NCBI GenBank assembly: GCA_015665455.1
Contig: JADFAD010000005.1
Coordinates: 310,001-374,000, forward strand
Source of the DNA: Oceanospirillaceae bacterium
GTDB taxonomy: Bacteria; Pseudomonadota; Gammaproteobacteria; Pseudomonadales; Litoribrevibacteraceae
DNA: 64,000 nucleotides
Direction of reading: 5' to 3'
Below, piece by piece: positions 1 through 8,186 of this stretch (position 1 is its first letter; every line of letters starts with the position of its first letter). The notes beneath the pieces were generated by a model. That model saw only the letters and a program-made list of their open reading frames with translations, did not search any database and was not told the DNA's origin. Position numbers and translations under genes: made by a program.

Positions 1-215
1 TGCCCATCACTCGCATACGCAATCAAATAAAACTCGGCACATTAAAACCAATCCCCTTAAAAGATGGTGGAACGCGTTTTGTTCAAAGCTATCTCGTCTT
101 TAAAGACCCGGATCAAGCAGGCCCAGGGACAAAGAAACTTGCCGAATTGTTAACCCATATTTGCACCGAAGGCAATTGCTCAAATCAAGCAACCCTGTCA
201 CCTCAAGCGGATTAA
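1..215 (+). CDS. LysR-type regulator, C-terminal fragment (partial at window edge)
   Basis: The frame is open from the left edge to a TAA at 213-215, giving about 70 residues. The stretch SYLVFKDPDQAGPGTKKLAE resembles the last strand and helix of the substrate-binding domain of LysR-type regulators, where a phrase of the type LYLVFADP..AGPGT..LAE is common. The DNA-binding half lies outside the window, so neither target nor ligand can be inferred. Family assignment rests on this short match only. Confidence 0.55.
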   Translation, partial: PITRIRNQIKLGTLKPIPLKDGGTRFVQSYLVFKDPDQAGPGTKKLAELLTHICTEGNCSNQATLSPQAD

Positions 216-305
216 GTCCTCATAAATTGATGTCGGCTATTGAATTAATCCCAATAGCCGCGTAAAAACTACCCAATAACAATAAAATGACCAAGAGATT
301 AAATA

Positions 306-827
306 ATGAAAGCAATCATCACGTTATCCTCGGCACTTTTATTAAGTGTTCTTGCAGGCTGTGCGAGCAAGCCTTATAGCCACCCGAACTTAGAAGCCGA
401 CGCAGGTTACCCATACCAAAAGCTTCAAACGTTTTGCATCACGCCCAAGCAATTTACAGGCAGTGCAACCGACGTTGAACAGACCATCACCTCGGGCCTA
501 AAGACGACCTTAGAAGCCAAAGGGTATAGCATGACATCATGTGCCAACAGTGACTTTGAAGTTGAATTCTACGCGCGTCGCACCGAAGAAAAGCGTATGG
601 AAACCCGCCAGATTCACAGCAACATTGGCACATTCACAGATTATCGAATGGAAGACGTTCTAAAGGGCGCATTGGCCATTCACCTTAAAGACAATAACAA
701 CACCGTATTCTGGAAAAACCTGATTTCGAAAGAAACTCACGTGGCACCGCCAGAAGAACAGCAGGAACAACGAATCCACAAAGCGATCAATATTCTTTTA
801 GAACCACTGCCGGGTAAGACTCAGTAG
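306..827 (+). CDS. DUF4136-like outer-membrane/periplasmic lipoprotein
   Basis: A 173-residue lipoprotein. The signal peptide ends in the lipobox LAGC with the lipidated Cys at residue 19. Residue 20 is Ala, not Asp, so sorting to the outer membrane is expected. The body alternates short strands with a conserved-looking YQKLQTF start and a late segment (LKGALAIHLKDNNNTVFW) typical of DUF4136-type small lipoproteins: roughly, a residue pair that marks the strand 'akG.l.i.l.d...vvW'. Function of the family is unknown. A GA-rich ribosome site precedes the ATG, and a hairpin with a T-rich tail follows the gene. A second lipoprotein of similar design is convergent at 992-1573. Confidence 0.7.
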   Translation: MKAIITLSSALLLSVLAGCASKPYSHPNLEADAGYPYQKLQTFCITPKQFTGSATDVEQTITSGLKTTLEAKGYSMTSCANSDFEVEFYARRTEEKRMETRQIHSNIGTFTDYRMEDVLKGALAIHLKDNNNTVFWKNLISKETHVAPPEEQQEQRIHKAINILLEPLPGKTQ

Positions 828-835
828 AAAGAACT

Positions 836-890
836 AGGCTTATTGTTTTTTAGCTTCAAAAAAGTAGAAATCAATAAGCCTTCTTTTTAT
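836..890 (+). terminator. Rho-independent terminator
   Basis: Inverted repeat AGGCTTATTG (836-845) and CAATAAGCCT (872-881), followed by a T-rich run. It lies just after the stop of the upstream lipoprotein gene and between two convergent genes. The loop is long (26 bases) and itself contains paired A and T runs. Confidence 0.65.
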
Positions 891-991
891 TTCTCGAACT
901 TCCTTCTTTTTCCATACTATTTCTTTTAGCCCCTTATTAATAACTCTCTTATTCATAACTCCAAACAGAACATCGCTCGCTAAAAAGCACA

Positions 992-1573
992 CTAGTAATC
1001 CGATGACCTCACTCGATCTTGTGTGACCCTGCTCCCTGCTGCTGGGAATTCAACAAACAACTTTTCAGAAACAATCTCAATCCGTTCTCGCATTTCTTCA
1101 ATGGTTGAATTTCGTTTCATAGAGGCAGACGCCGTACTGACCATGACCGGTTTGCCCGTTTCCAGATCCGAGACAATGAATATCAATGCGCCCTTCGCCA
1201 TATTCTCTTGAATGGTCTTATTTTGTGAATCATTTAAGTTTGGAGATATTGGGGTCACTTTACGGCCCGCAAAATACGTCAAGCCAATATCTGGATTCTC
1301 TGCCTCACCTGCTTTGAGTGGGCGATATCCCAGCGCCTTTAAGCGCGATTCTATCTCGGCCCTGAACTCCGCATCGGAATCAATATTAACCGGTTCCCAT
1401 TGCCCTTTAGGGTCATTAATGATCATGCCGCCAGCCAACCAAACGAACGTCTCATATGGGCCGTCGTCGGTTGAAATGTATTCATTCTGAACGTCCACCT
1501 GCTGACGTGGCGCAGACGCACAGCCCGACAAAGAAACATAAACGCCCACCCAAGCTAAGACCAACCACCTCAT
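992..1573 (-). CDS. DUF4136-like lipoprotein
   Basis: A 193-residue lipoprotein. The signal peptide ends at lipobox LSGC with Cys18, followed by Ala, which suggests the outer membrane. The mature part has the strand pattern of DUF4136-type proteins: ETFVWL near the start, an ESRLKALGYRPL helix, the phrase NPDIGLTYFAG, and a late KGALIFIVSDLETGKPV strand pair. It shares this architecture with the lipoprotein at 306-827, so the two are probably distant paralogues. It stands alone on the minus strand. The 197 bases upstream, before the pqiA-like gene, must hold both promoters. No function can be assigned. Confidence 0.7.
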   Translation of the reverse strand: MRWLVLAWVGVYVSLSGCASAPRQQVDVQNEYISTDDGPYETFVWLAGGMIINDPKGQWEPVNIDSDAEFRAEIESRLKALGYRPLKAGEAENPDIGLTYFAGRKVTPISPNLNDSQNKTIQENMAKGALIFIVSDLETGKPVMVSTASASMKRNSTIEEMRERIEIVSEKLFVEFPAAGSRVTQDRVRSSDY

Positions 1574-1770
1574 GAGACACTCCCTACGAATTCAAAGCTT
1601 ATTGTTAGACACTGAATCGAATAAAAAATCTCTTTCATTTCAATAAAATAAGAATATACATTGAACGCTTCAATTAATTATTCATTTATTTCTAATTTGC
1701 TTAATAAGCCTAATGTGCAACGGATTAACATTTGATAGAGTATTTCTTTCATTCGATTTAGATCTTAAGT

Positions 1771-2400
1771 ATGGGCAGAGAAATCAATAACGCACAGTAC
1801 GCCAATCTACTTTTATGTCCCGATTGCGACTTACTGATCGACAAGGTGACTTTATCGCCCAATGAAACCGCTGTGTGCTCTCGTTGCCAAGCCAAAGTAC
1901 TCAGGCACCCAAAAAACAGCGTAAACAAAGTCATCGCCTTTGCATTGGCGGGCTTATTATTCTACCTGCCGGCTAATTTCTTACCCATTATGTCGTTTGA
2001 GCTTTTAGGCTTCGAAGCCACCAACACCATGCTCAACGGAGTCAGCCAACTGTTCAACGAAGGCTATTATTGGATGGCCTTTTTAGTACTCATGTGCAGT
2101 GTGTTAGTTCCCTTATTTGAACTGGGCTTACTCTTAACCATTGCGCTTCAAATGAAATTCAACAAAACCAACTCGCTGACAACCAAACTGCTATTGGCTT
2201 ACCAACACCTCTCCGAGTGGGGCATGCTAGAAGTGTATATGCTCGGTATTTTAGTGGCCTACATTAAGATGATCACCATGGGCAGTATTCTGGTAGACAT
2301 GGGCTTGTTCTGTTTCGTAGGTATGCTTGTATCTGCCCTGCTTACCGCCTCTTGCTTTGATACCCAACACGCCTTTGATCAACTGGAAGCCAACGCCTGA
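1771..2400 (+). CDS. pqiA: PqiA-family inner-membrane protein, first half
   Basis: A 209-residue membrane protein with an N-terminal zinc ribbon (CPDC at residues 17-20 and CSRC at 36-39) followed by four predicted helices, including the family phrase YLPANFLPIMSFELLG. In E. coli, PqiA is one ~417-residue chain holding two such modules. Here the module ends with a stop codon, and the second module is a separate gene overlapping by one base (TGATG). PqiA works with the MCE protein PqiB in a trans-envelope lipid-transport system. The ATG at 1771 has no strong ribosome site. Confidence 0.88.
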   Translation: MGREINNAQYANLLLCPDCDLLIDKVTLSPNETAVCSRCQAKVLRHPKNSVNKVIAFALAGLLFYLPANFLPIMSFELLGFEATNTMLNGVSQLFNEGYYWMAFLVLMCSVLVPLFELGLLLTIALQMKFNKTNSLTTKLLLAYQHLSEWGMLEVYMLGILVAYIKMITMGSILVDMGLFCFVGMLVSALLTASCFDTQHAFDQLEANA

Positions 2401-3071
2401 TGAACCGTGGAAAACCCAATCAATTGGCGCGCTGCCATGCCTGTGGACAAGTTCAATCCTTGGCACGATCTAAACAAGAAAGCCATTCACAACAAGAGGC
2501 TAGCTCAAGGCAAGCCCCCCCCGCGCATACTAAGTGCATTCGTTGTCACAGCCATGTGTCCCTCCGTATTCCTCAAAGCATACATAAGACATGGGCGCTC
2601 TTAATTACCGCTGCCATTCTGTTCATTCCAGCCAACCTGTACCCAGTGATGACCGTAGTGACTTTTGGCTCCGGTGAACCCGCCACCATCTTTTCCGGTG
2701 TGATTCAGTTAATTCAAGCGGACATGATTCCCATTGCGGCGCTGGTGTTCATCGCCAGCATTCTGGTGCCCCTGTTTAAACTCATTGGCATGGCGTTTTT
2801 ATTAACCGCCATCCAACGTCAATGGCGGATCAACCAACAATACGCCACTGTCATGTACCGTTTCATACACTTCATTGGCCGATGGTCCATGCTGGATCTC
2901 TTTATGATATCCATACTGGTCACCTTGGTTAACATGGAATCCGTCGCACGAATACTCACAGGCCCCGGCGCTACATCGTTTGGGGCACTAGTCGTCGTTA
3001 CAATGTTTGCAGCACACACCTTTGATCAACGATTAATCTGGGATCTATTGGACAAGGACAACCACAAATGA
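2400..3071 (+). CDS. pqiA: PqiA-family inner-membrane protein, second half
   Basis: A 223-residue protein, second PqiA module. It has a zinc ribbon (CHAC near residue 13 and CIRC near residue 46) and then four helices with the phrase FIPANLYPVMTVVTFGSGEP, the counterpart of YLPANFLPIMSFE in the preceding gene. The start overlaps the previous stop by one base and the stop overlaps the next start (ATGA at 3068-3071), so the three genes should be translationally coupled. The linker between the ribbons (residues 20-45) is long and polar. Split PqiA modules are known in other gammaproteobacteria. Confidence 0.88.
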   Translation: MNRGKPNQLARCHACGQVQSLARSKQESHSQQEASSRQAPPAHTKCIRCHSHVSLRIPQSIHKTWALLITAAILFIPANLYPVMTVVTFGSGEPATIFSGVIQLIQADMIPIAALVFIASILVPLFKLIGMAFLLTAIQRQWRINQQYATVMYRFIHFIGRWSMLDLFMISILVTLVNMESVARILTGPGATSFGALVVVTMFAAHTFDQRLIWDLLDKDNHK

Positions 3072-4702
3072 ACTCACATCTAAACGCGTCTGCCGCCAAA
3101 CCGCTCATAAAAAAAGAAGGGTCGAGTTGGTTTATTTGGTTACTTCCTGCAATCGCCTTAATCGTCGGCAGTTGGCTGTTGTTTAAAAGCATTACGGACG
3201 CAGGCGTGGAATTTGTCTTGCATTTGGATGTCGAAGAAAACTCGGACATTATCCCCAACAAAACCGAAGTAAAATTCTTTGGTATGAAGATCGGCGTGGT
3301 TAAATCAATGGATCTATCCGAAGACCTCGCCGGAGTAAATGCCGTCATTGAAGTGGACAAACGGGCCGCTGCCATTCTACAACCCGACACACAGTTCTGG
3401 CTGGTCAAACCCGAAGTTTCCATCACCCAAATCACGGGCTTGGACACCCTAGTCTCCGGCCGATACATTACCTTTCAGTTCGGCCCAGAAACCAGCAAAC
3501 TGGCCAAATCGGAAATCGCCAAACTGCCCCCCAAACAATTCGACTTTACCGCTCTTTCAGACGCACCACCGAAACCCGAATACCTTGGCGGCCTTCACCT
3601 AAGACTGAAATCCAGCCGCGTTGGCAGCATTCCTAACGATGCCCCGGTGTACTACAAGAAGATTCTGGTGGGCAATGTTGAAAGATCGACTCTGCAAGCC
3701 GACGATGAATTAATGATCGACATCTTCATCCAAGAAAAATACAAGCATTTGGTCAATAACCACTCCCGCTTCTGGAACGCCAGCGGCGTCAAAGTCGAAG
3801 GCAGTTTAAACAACCTCGACATTCAGTTGGATTCCCTCACCTCCCTAATGATTGGTGGCGTATCTTTCGAAACCGCCCCGCTGGCAGGCAAATACAAAAC
3901 CGTGAACAATCATCACGAGTTTGATCTCTACGCTCAAAAAGCCGATGCGCTGACCAAAAGCAAACGCATTCAAATCTCTTTCAACAGCGGCGACGGTTTA
4001 AAACCCAAGACTTTAATCCAATACCAAGGCATCAACATTGGAGAGATTGAAACCGTGGAACTTAACCCCAAAGCCGACGGTGTGGTGGTTACCGCGCTAT
4101 TGACTGAAAGCGCCGCCAATCTCGCCAGAGAAGGCAGCCAATTCTGGATCGTCAAACCTGAAATTGGTTTAGCCTCCACCAAGAATCTAGGTACCTTGTT
4201 ATCAGGCTTTTACATCACAGTGAAACCTGGCAAAGGCAAGCTTACAAACACCTTCGAAGGACGAGAAACACCGCCAACCATCCAAGTTAAAAACGAAGGT
4301 TTGAAAGTCACCTTAACCGCGCCGCAACTGGGTTCTCTCAAAGCAGGCGTGAAGATCTTCTATCGAAATTTCCCTGTGGGCGTGGTGGACGGCGCCGAAC
4401 TGGCCGACAACGCCCAACAGATGTTGATCTACGCAACCATTGCGCCTAAATATGCGCCGTTGATTCGCCAAAATACCAAGTTCTGGAATGCCAGCGGCAT
4501 CGGCCTGAATTTCAGCCTCTTCCAAGGCGCGCAAATCGAAACAGAATCGCTCGAATCCTTACTGGAAGGCGGCATCGCTTTCGCCACCCCAAACAACAAA
4601 GACATGGGCGACAAAGTGGAAGCTGGGACGCAATTCAAACTGCATGATTCATCCGAAGATGATTGGAAAGCTTGGGCTCCGAATATTCAGCTCGCAAAAT
4701 AA
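3068..4702 (+). CDS. pqiB: PqiB-type MCE/MlaD-family lipid transport protein
   Basis: A 544-residue protein, close to the size of E. coli PqiB. A single N-terminal helix (WFIWLLPAIALIVGSWLLF, about residues 21-39) anchors it in the inner membrane. Three MCE (MlaD) domains follow, at about 40-150, 155-260 and 290-395, with a further MCE-like stretch near 405-510. The MCE signatures are visible as VKFFGMKIGVV, VYYKKILVGNV, IQYQGINIGEI and IFYRNFPVGVV. Such rings and their helical tails form a tunnel for lipids between the two membranes. No gene for the lipoprotein PqiC follows; the next gene is an unrelated DUF1329 protein. Confidence 0.9.
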   Translation: MNSHLNASAAKPLIKKEGSSWFIWLLPAIALIVGSWLLFKSITDAGVEFVLHLDVEENSDIIPNKTEVKFFGMKIGVVKSMDLSEDLAGVNAVIEVDKRAAAILQPDTQFWLVKPEVSITQITGLDTLVSGRYITFQFGPETSKLAKSEIAKLPPKQFDFTALSDAPPKPEYLGGLHLRLKSSRVGSIPNDAPVYYKKILVGNVERSTLQADDELMIDIFIQEKYKHLVNNHSRFWNASGVKVEGSLNNLDIQLDSLTSLMIGGVSFETAPLAGKYKTVNNHHEFDLYAQKADALTKSKRIQISFNSGDGLKPKTLIQYQGINIGEIETVELNPKADGVVVTALLTESAANLAREGSQFWIVKPEIGLASTKNLGTLLSGFYITVKPGKGKLTNTFEGRETPPTIQVKNEGLKVTLTAPQLGSLKAGVKIFYRNFPVGVVDGAELADNAQQMLIYATIAPKYAPLIRQNTKFWNASGIGLNFSLFQGAQIETESLESLLEGGIAFATPNNKDMGDKVEAGTQFKLHDSSEDDWKAWAPNIQLAK

Positions 4703-4710
4703 GCGAGCTG
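4688..4710 (+). terminator. Hairpin spanning the pqiB stop codon
   Basis: Perfect 8-base inverted repeat CAGCTCGC / GCGAGCTG with a 7-base loop that contains the end of the last codon and the TAA stop. No strong T-run follows, so it may be a weak terminator or an mRNA-stabilising structure. Confidence 0.4.
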
Positions 4711-4845
4711 TACCTCTGTTTACCTCAGGCCAGCTACCAGCGGTTCTTTGGTGTCATGAGCAAACAATAAAACTCATCCCTTTGATGGATTCACCCTACA
4801 TAAGAATCAATAAAATGGGGTAAAGCAATCCATCGGGAGAGTAAA

Positions 4846-6177
4846 TTGAGAAAGTCGTTTAAAAGACACTATTGCGCATGTGTGATCATGCTATTGGCGG
4901 TTGGTGTCGCAAAAGCCACAGGAATTCAAACACCTTACGGTGCTGAGCGCTTAGGCAGTGAGGATGGAAGCATCCCTGAATGGCAGGGAGACACTGAAGA
5001 TAGAACATCCTTTGGCCCTGAGTTGTTGAAAGAGCAGCCCATTTACACCATTCATGAGGCTAACCTAAATGAGTACGGCTCAGAGTTGTCTGCTGGGCTA
5101 ACGTCGTTGATTCAGTCCTACCCAGACACCATGAATGTCCCTGTCTATCCAAGCCATCGCCCTGCGTATTATCCCGATTGGGTCTATCAGGCGGTCGAGA
5201 AAAATAAAACGTCGGCGGTTCTGGCGAATGACGGCAACAGCGTGATGAACACGTTCCCAGGCATTCCATTTTCAGAGCCAAAAGAGGGTTATCAAGCGCT
5301 TTGGAACCACTTATTGTCATTCAAAGGTGTGCAGCTTGAGACCAACACTTGGGAAATAGTGGTACGAGAAGACAGCCAATCCGGAATAATAAAAAACAAG
5401 ATTAAGTATTCATTGGATTATTACGATAAAACACGTAATCCATCCAATGAGAAACAAATGCTTTTATATTACCTGTCGACGATAACCTCGCCCTCCCGAT
5501 TATCAGGAAGCTCATTACTGGTCCATGAACCCGTTAACACAAGCCTCACTCCACCCGAAGCCTGGTCCTATGTTGCAGGTCAACGCCGAGTCATGCGTGC
5601 CCCCAGTATTGAATACAACACTCCCATTCCTTCTTCAGATGGTATTCGTTTTGCCGATGAGTTTAATCTTTATAGTGGTTCAATTGATCACTACCAATGG
5701 CGCCTTGTGGGTAAACAGGCGCTCGTAGTGCCTTACAATAATGAAGTCTTATACAAACAACTGGATGACTTTGAAGGTATACGGGAAACCCTGTTAACCG
5801 CACGCCATATCAACCCCAAGCATGTACGATATGAAAAACACCGCGTTTGGGTGGTCGAAGGTGTACTGAAAGAAGGTAAATCTCATCCCTATAAAAAACG
5901 GGTTCTCTATCTGGATGAAGACAGTTGGGGAGCACTCATGGCCGAAAACTATGATGACAATGACCAACTCTGGCGAGTAAGCCTTTCCTATTCCAAGTTT
6001 TATCATGAGTTACCAGGTGTATTTAAAGTACTGGATACCTTCCATGATTTAAAAGAAGCTTCTTATTACACGCAAGGGTTACTCATTAAAAACGGTAAAG
6101 CCGTAACCGTTTCAGATCAGGTTGCCAAGAAATCAAAATTTAAGCCCAGTGTTTTACGACGATTGGGGCGCAAATAA
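4846..6177 (+). CDS. DUF1329 periplasmic / outer-membrane lipid-associated protein
   Basis: A 443-residue secreted protein. The N-terminus is basic followed by a hydrophobic stretch (CACVIMLLAVGVAKA), a cleavable signal peptide. The mature part has the DUF1329 hallmarks: GAERLGSEDGSIPEW near the start, a PDW element, GIPFSEPKEGYQALWNHL, the late WAYxAGQRRVRRAP-like segment (here SYVAGQRRVMRAPSIEY), and a closing strand HELPGVFKVLDTFHDL. The family has a LolB-like fold and often accompanies RND or lipid-export systems; substrate unknown. The start is TTG at 4846, with GGGAGAG about 7 bases upstream. It lies downstream of pqiAB and could be the outer-envelope partner, but has its own 140-base leader. 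Confidence 0.85.
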   Translation: MRKSFKRHYCACVIMLLAVGVAKATGIQTPYGAERLGSEDGSIPEWQGDTEDRTSFGPELLKEQPIYTIHEANLNEYGSELSAGLTSLIQSYPDTMNVPVYPSHRPAYYPDWVYQAVEKNKTSAVLANDGNSVMNTFPGIPFSEPKEGYQALWNHLLSFKGVQLETNTWEIVVREDSQSGIIKNKIKYSLDYYDKTRNPSNEKQMLLYYLSTITSPSRLSGSSLLVHEPVNTSLTPPEAWSYVAGQRRVMRAPSIEYNTPIPSSDGIRFADEFNLYSGSIDHYQWRLVGKQALVVPYNNEVLYKQLDDFEGIRETLLTARHINPKHVRYEKHRVWVVEGVLKEGKSHPYKKRVLYLDEDSWGALMAENYDDNDQLWRVSLSYSKFYHELPGVFKVLDTFHDLKEASYYTQGLLIKNGKAVTVSDQVAKKSKFKPSVLRRLGRK

Positions 6178-6221
6178 CATTCACAAAAACCTAACCCACG
6201 TAAAAGAACCCACGCAAAAGT

Positions 6222-6247
6222 GCAGCCATCTTAAACAGGATGGCTGC
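6222..6247. terminator. Hairpin between convergent genes
   Basis: Inverted repeat GCAGCCATC / GATGGCTGC (9 bases, 8-base loop), 45 bases after the DUF1329 stop and ahead of the convergent EEP gene. No clear T-run. The rest of 6178-6442 shows no coding signal. Confidence 0.5.
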
Positions 6248-6442
6248 CCAGATATTCATGTCCAAATTATTCATTCGAAGACTATGTGATTTAAGCTCAG
6301 GAGCCACGCGACTGCGTAAAAGAAAATACTCTGTCTGGCAACGGGTTCAGCATATCTTCTGTGGTTTGTTTCTCGGTTGGAATGGTTCACCCCACATACA
6401 ATCATATTGGCAAAGTAATAAGTCTATTTCTCTACCAACACC

Positions 6443-7387
6443 CTACAAACCTAGCCTTACAACGATCGGGCGATGATCTGAGCCAATATCCTTTCCTAGT
6501 TTCATATCAAGCACCTCAAACTCGCCTGAAACCAAGCAATGATCAATGGGTATCCCAAATACAGACGACTGAGCGGGCCAAGTGGGTAAAACGCCAAACC
6601 CGATTCGGGTATTTTGCATGGAGGTGGACGCTTCAAGACGTTTGTAGTCGTCCGACCACACAGTAACGTTCAAATCCCCCATCAATATTTTTGGGGTATC
6701 AATAAGATTTAACTCATCGGCTAAAGCTTCCAGCTGCTGATTTCTGTCACTGAAAAACATAGGGTTGATAGGCGGAAGCGGATGCGTCGCAATCAAGGTG
6801 TATGGCTTGCCCTCTATTTCTGATGAAACTTTGATACTGGGCAGACCTGCCTGCCCAATATGCACTATTTCGGCACGGTCGAAAGGCGCTTTGCTAAAAA
6901 GACCGATACCAAAGTTATCATTTTTGGCCTGGGTAACACTGTATGGATATAAGTTTTTAAGACGCTGAAGTTCTTCAAGCCAAGCCTCGTTTATCTCCAA
7001 GGCAATGAACACATCCGGATTTTCTGTTTTTACAAAATCAATGAATTCACCGTAGCGATCATTGCTGGAGTAGACGTTACTCATCACTAACTTAATGTGG
7101 TTGGAAGTACCACCAGCATTGGTTTTGGTTTGACTGAAAAACGAAATCACGTCATAAGCGTTCAGAGATAGAACCCCAACCGCCAAAACTCCAAACCGAT
7201 ATTGCCTCAGCAATAGAAACACGGCCAATAACGTAAAAGACAGACACAAATACTGAATTCTGAAATGCGACAACAATTCGAAGCTGAGATATGAGTGACT
7301 GAAATAACTGACCCCGGTCACAAGCGTCAGCATGACGAGAAACAGCCTCGAGATTCTCGTCAAAGACAGTTTAAATTGAACCCTCAT
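6443..7387 (-). CDS. Endonuclease/exonuclease/phosphatase (EEP) family protein, membrane-anchored
   Basis: A 314-residue protein with two or three N-terminal hydrophobic helices (about residues 14-85) and a C-terminal EEP domain from residue 97. The metal-dependent catalytic set is complete: Asn104 (MSNVY), Glu131 (LEIN), His202 (THPLPP), Asp238/Asn240 (MGDLN), Asp282-His283 (PIDH) and Asp304-His305 (GSDHRP). Membrane-anchored EEP proteins of this layout (DNase I / sphingomyelinase-like) act on phosphodiesters outside the cytoplasm; the real substrate cannot be read from sequence. AGGGG lies about 9 bases before the ATG. It stands alone. Confidence 0.88.
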   Translation of the reverse strand: MRVQFKLSLTRISRLFLVMLTLVTGVSYFSHSYLSFELLSHFRIQYLCLSFTLLAVFLLLRQYRFGVLAVGVLSLNAYDVISFFSQTKTNAGGTSNHIKLVMSNVYSSNDRYGEFIDFVKTENPDVFIALEINEAWLEELQRLKNLYPYSVTQAKNDNFGIGLFSKAPFDRAEIVHIGQAGLPSIKVSSEIEGKPYTLIATHPLPPINPMFFSDRNQQLEALADELNLIDTPKILMGDLNVTVWSDDYKRLEASTSMQNTRIGFGVLPTWPAQSSVFGIPIDHCLVSGEFEVLDMKLGKDIGSDHRPIVVRLGL

Positions 7388-7611
7388 TGCACCAACCCCT
7401 AGGGAAATAGTCCTTAATACAAGACGCTGAAATTCAGGCGCTCAACACTCTGAGACTGAAGAGCTATTATCCTCCTGCTCTCCATATTTAGACATTTATT
7501 CTAACAGTCTCTGTGTGTCCCTTTCCAAATCCATGGGGTTTTACAACAACGCTCGATGCCCCAGCTCAAAAATATGTCGAACAAAACTTTTTATATTACC
7601 CAGTTACCGCT

Positions 7612-7974
7612 TCACACAGAAAACACGAGTTTATTCTTATCTAAATCCCTCACGTACGCAGAATAACGAGGCCCTCGCTGGTTGGGCTCGCCCTCACAAG
7701 TTCCGCCTAAATCAATCGCCTTTTTATAAAGTCGTTTCACTTCGTCGGTAGCCCCCACACTAAAACCGACCATGGTGCCATTGCCATTCGTTGCGGGTGC
7801 TTCATCAAAGGGGATCGCCACGGCAAACGCAGAATCTACATCTTCCCCTTGCCAAAAAGTCATTCTTTCATTAGCCATAACTTGGTTAAATTCCGTTTGC
7901 TCGAACAGTGCATCGTAGAATTTATTTGAGGCGTCTATGTTGTTGGTGCCAAGTACGAAGTAGTTCATTTTCAT
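7612..7974 (-). CDS. VOC (glyoxalase/bleomycin-resistance) family protein
   Basis: A 120-residue single-module VOC protein (MKMNYFVLGTNNIDASNKFY... ending in SAYVRDLDKNKLVFSV). The paired beta-alpha-beta-beta-beta units and the closing phrase 'vRDlDgNkl' are typical. The start chosen is the ATG at 7974, which has AGGAGA 8-9 bases upstream. The frame extends further upstream to 8028, but that stretch has no ribosome site and is not VOC-like. VOC proteins of this short type are often dioxygenase-like or resistance proteins; the ligand is unknown. Confidence 0.8.
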   Translation of the reverse strand: MKMNYFVLGTNNIDASNKFYDALFEQTEFNQVMANERMTFWQGEDVDSAFAVAIPFDEAPATNGNGTMVGFSVGATDEVKRLYKKAIDLGGTCEGEPNQRGPRYSAYVRDLDKNKLVFSV

Positions 7975-8186
7975 GGTATGTTTCTCCTGTTGAATTGGTA
8001 ACAAACGATACCTCACCCCTACTGACAAAAGGTGTCAGCAGAGACTCTTAAACGCCCATAAAAGTCTATTCTTTTTCTGATGCCCATTATTATGTATCGT
8101 CTTTTTATTTGATCCGGCTCAACATGACAGACAGTCAAAATCCGATATTATCTTAATTCAACAGCAAGAATTGTTAGAGACAAGCG

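Noticed and set aside
6240-6666. Open frames on the plus strand between the DUF1329 and EEP genes
   Set aside because: They overlap the 3' part of the well-supported EEP gene on the other strand and have no recognisable content or ribosome site.
7515-7751. Plus-strand frame of 78 codons
   Set aside because: Half of it is the reverse of the VOC gene; the rest lacks a ribosome site and any coding pattern.
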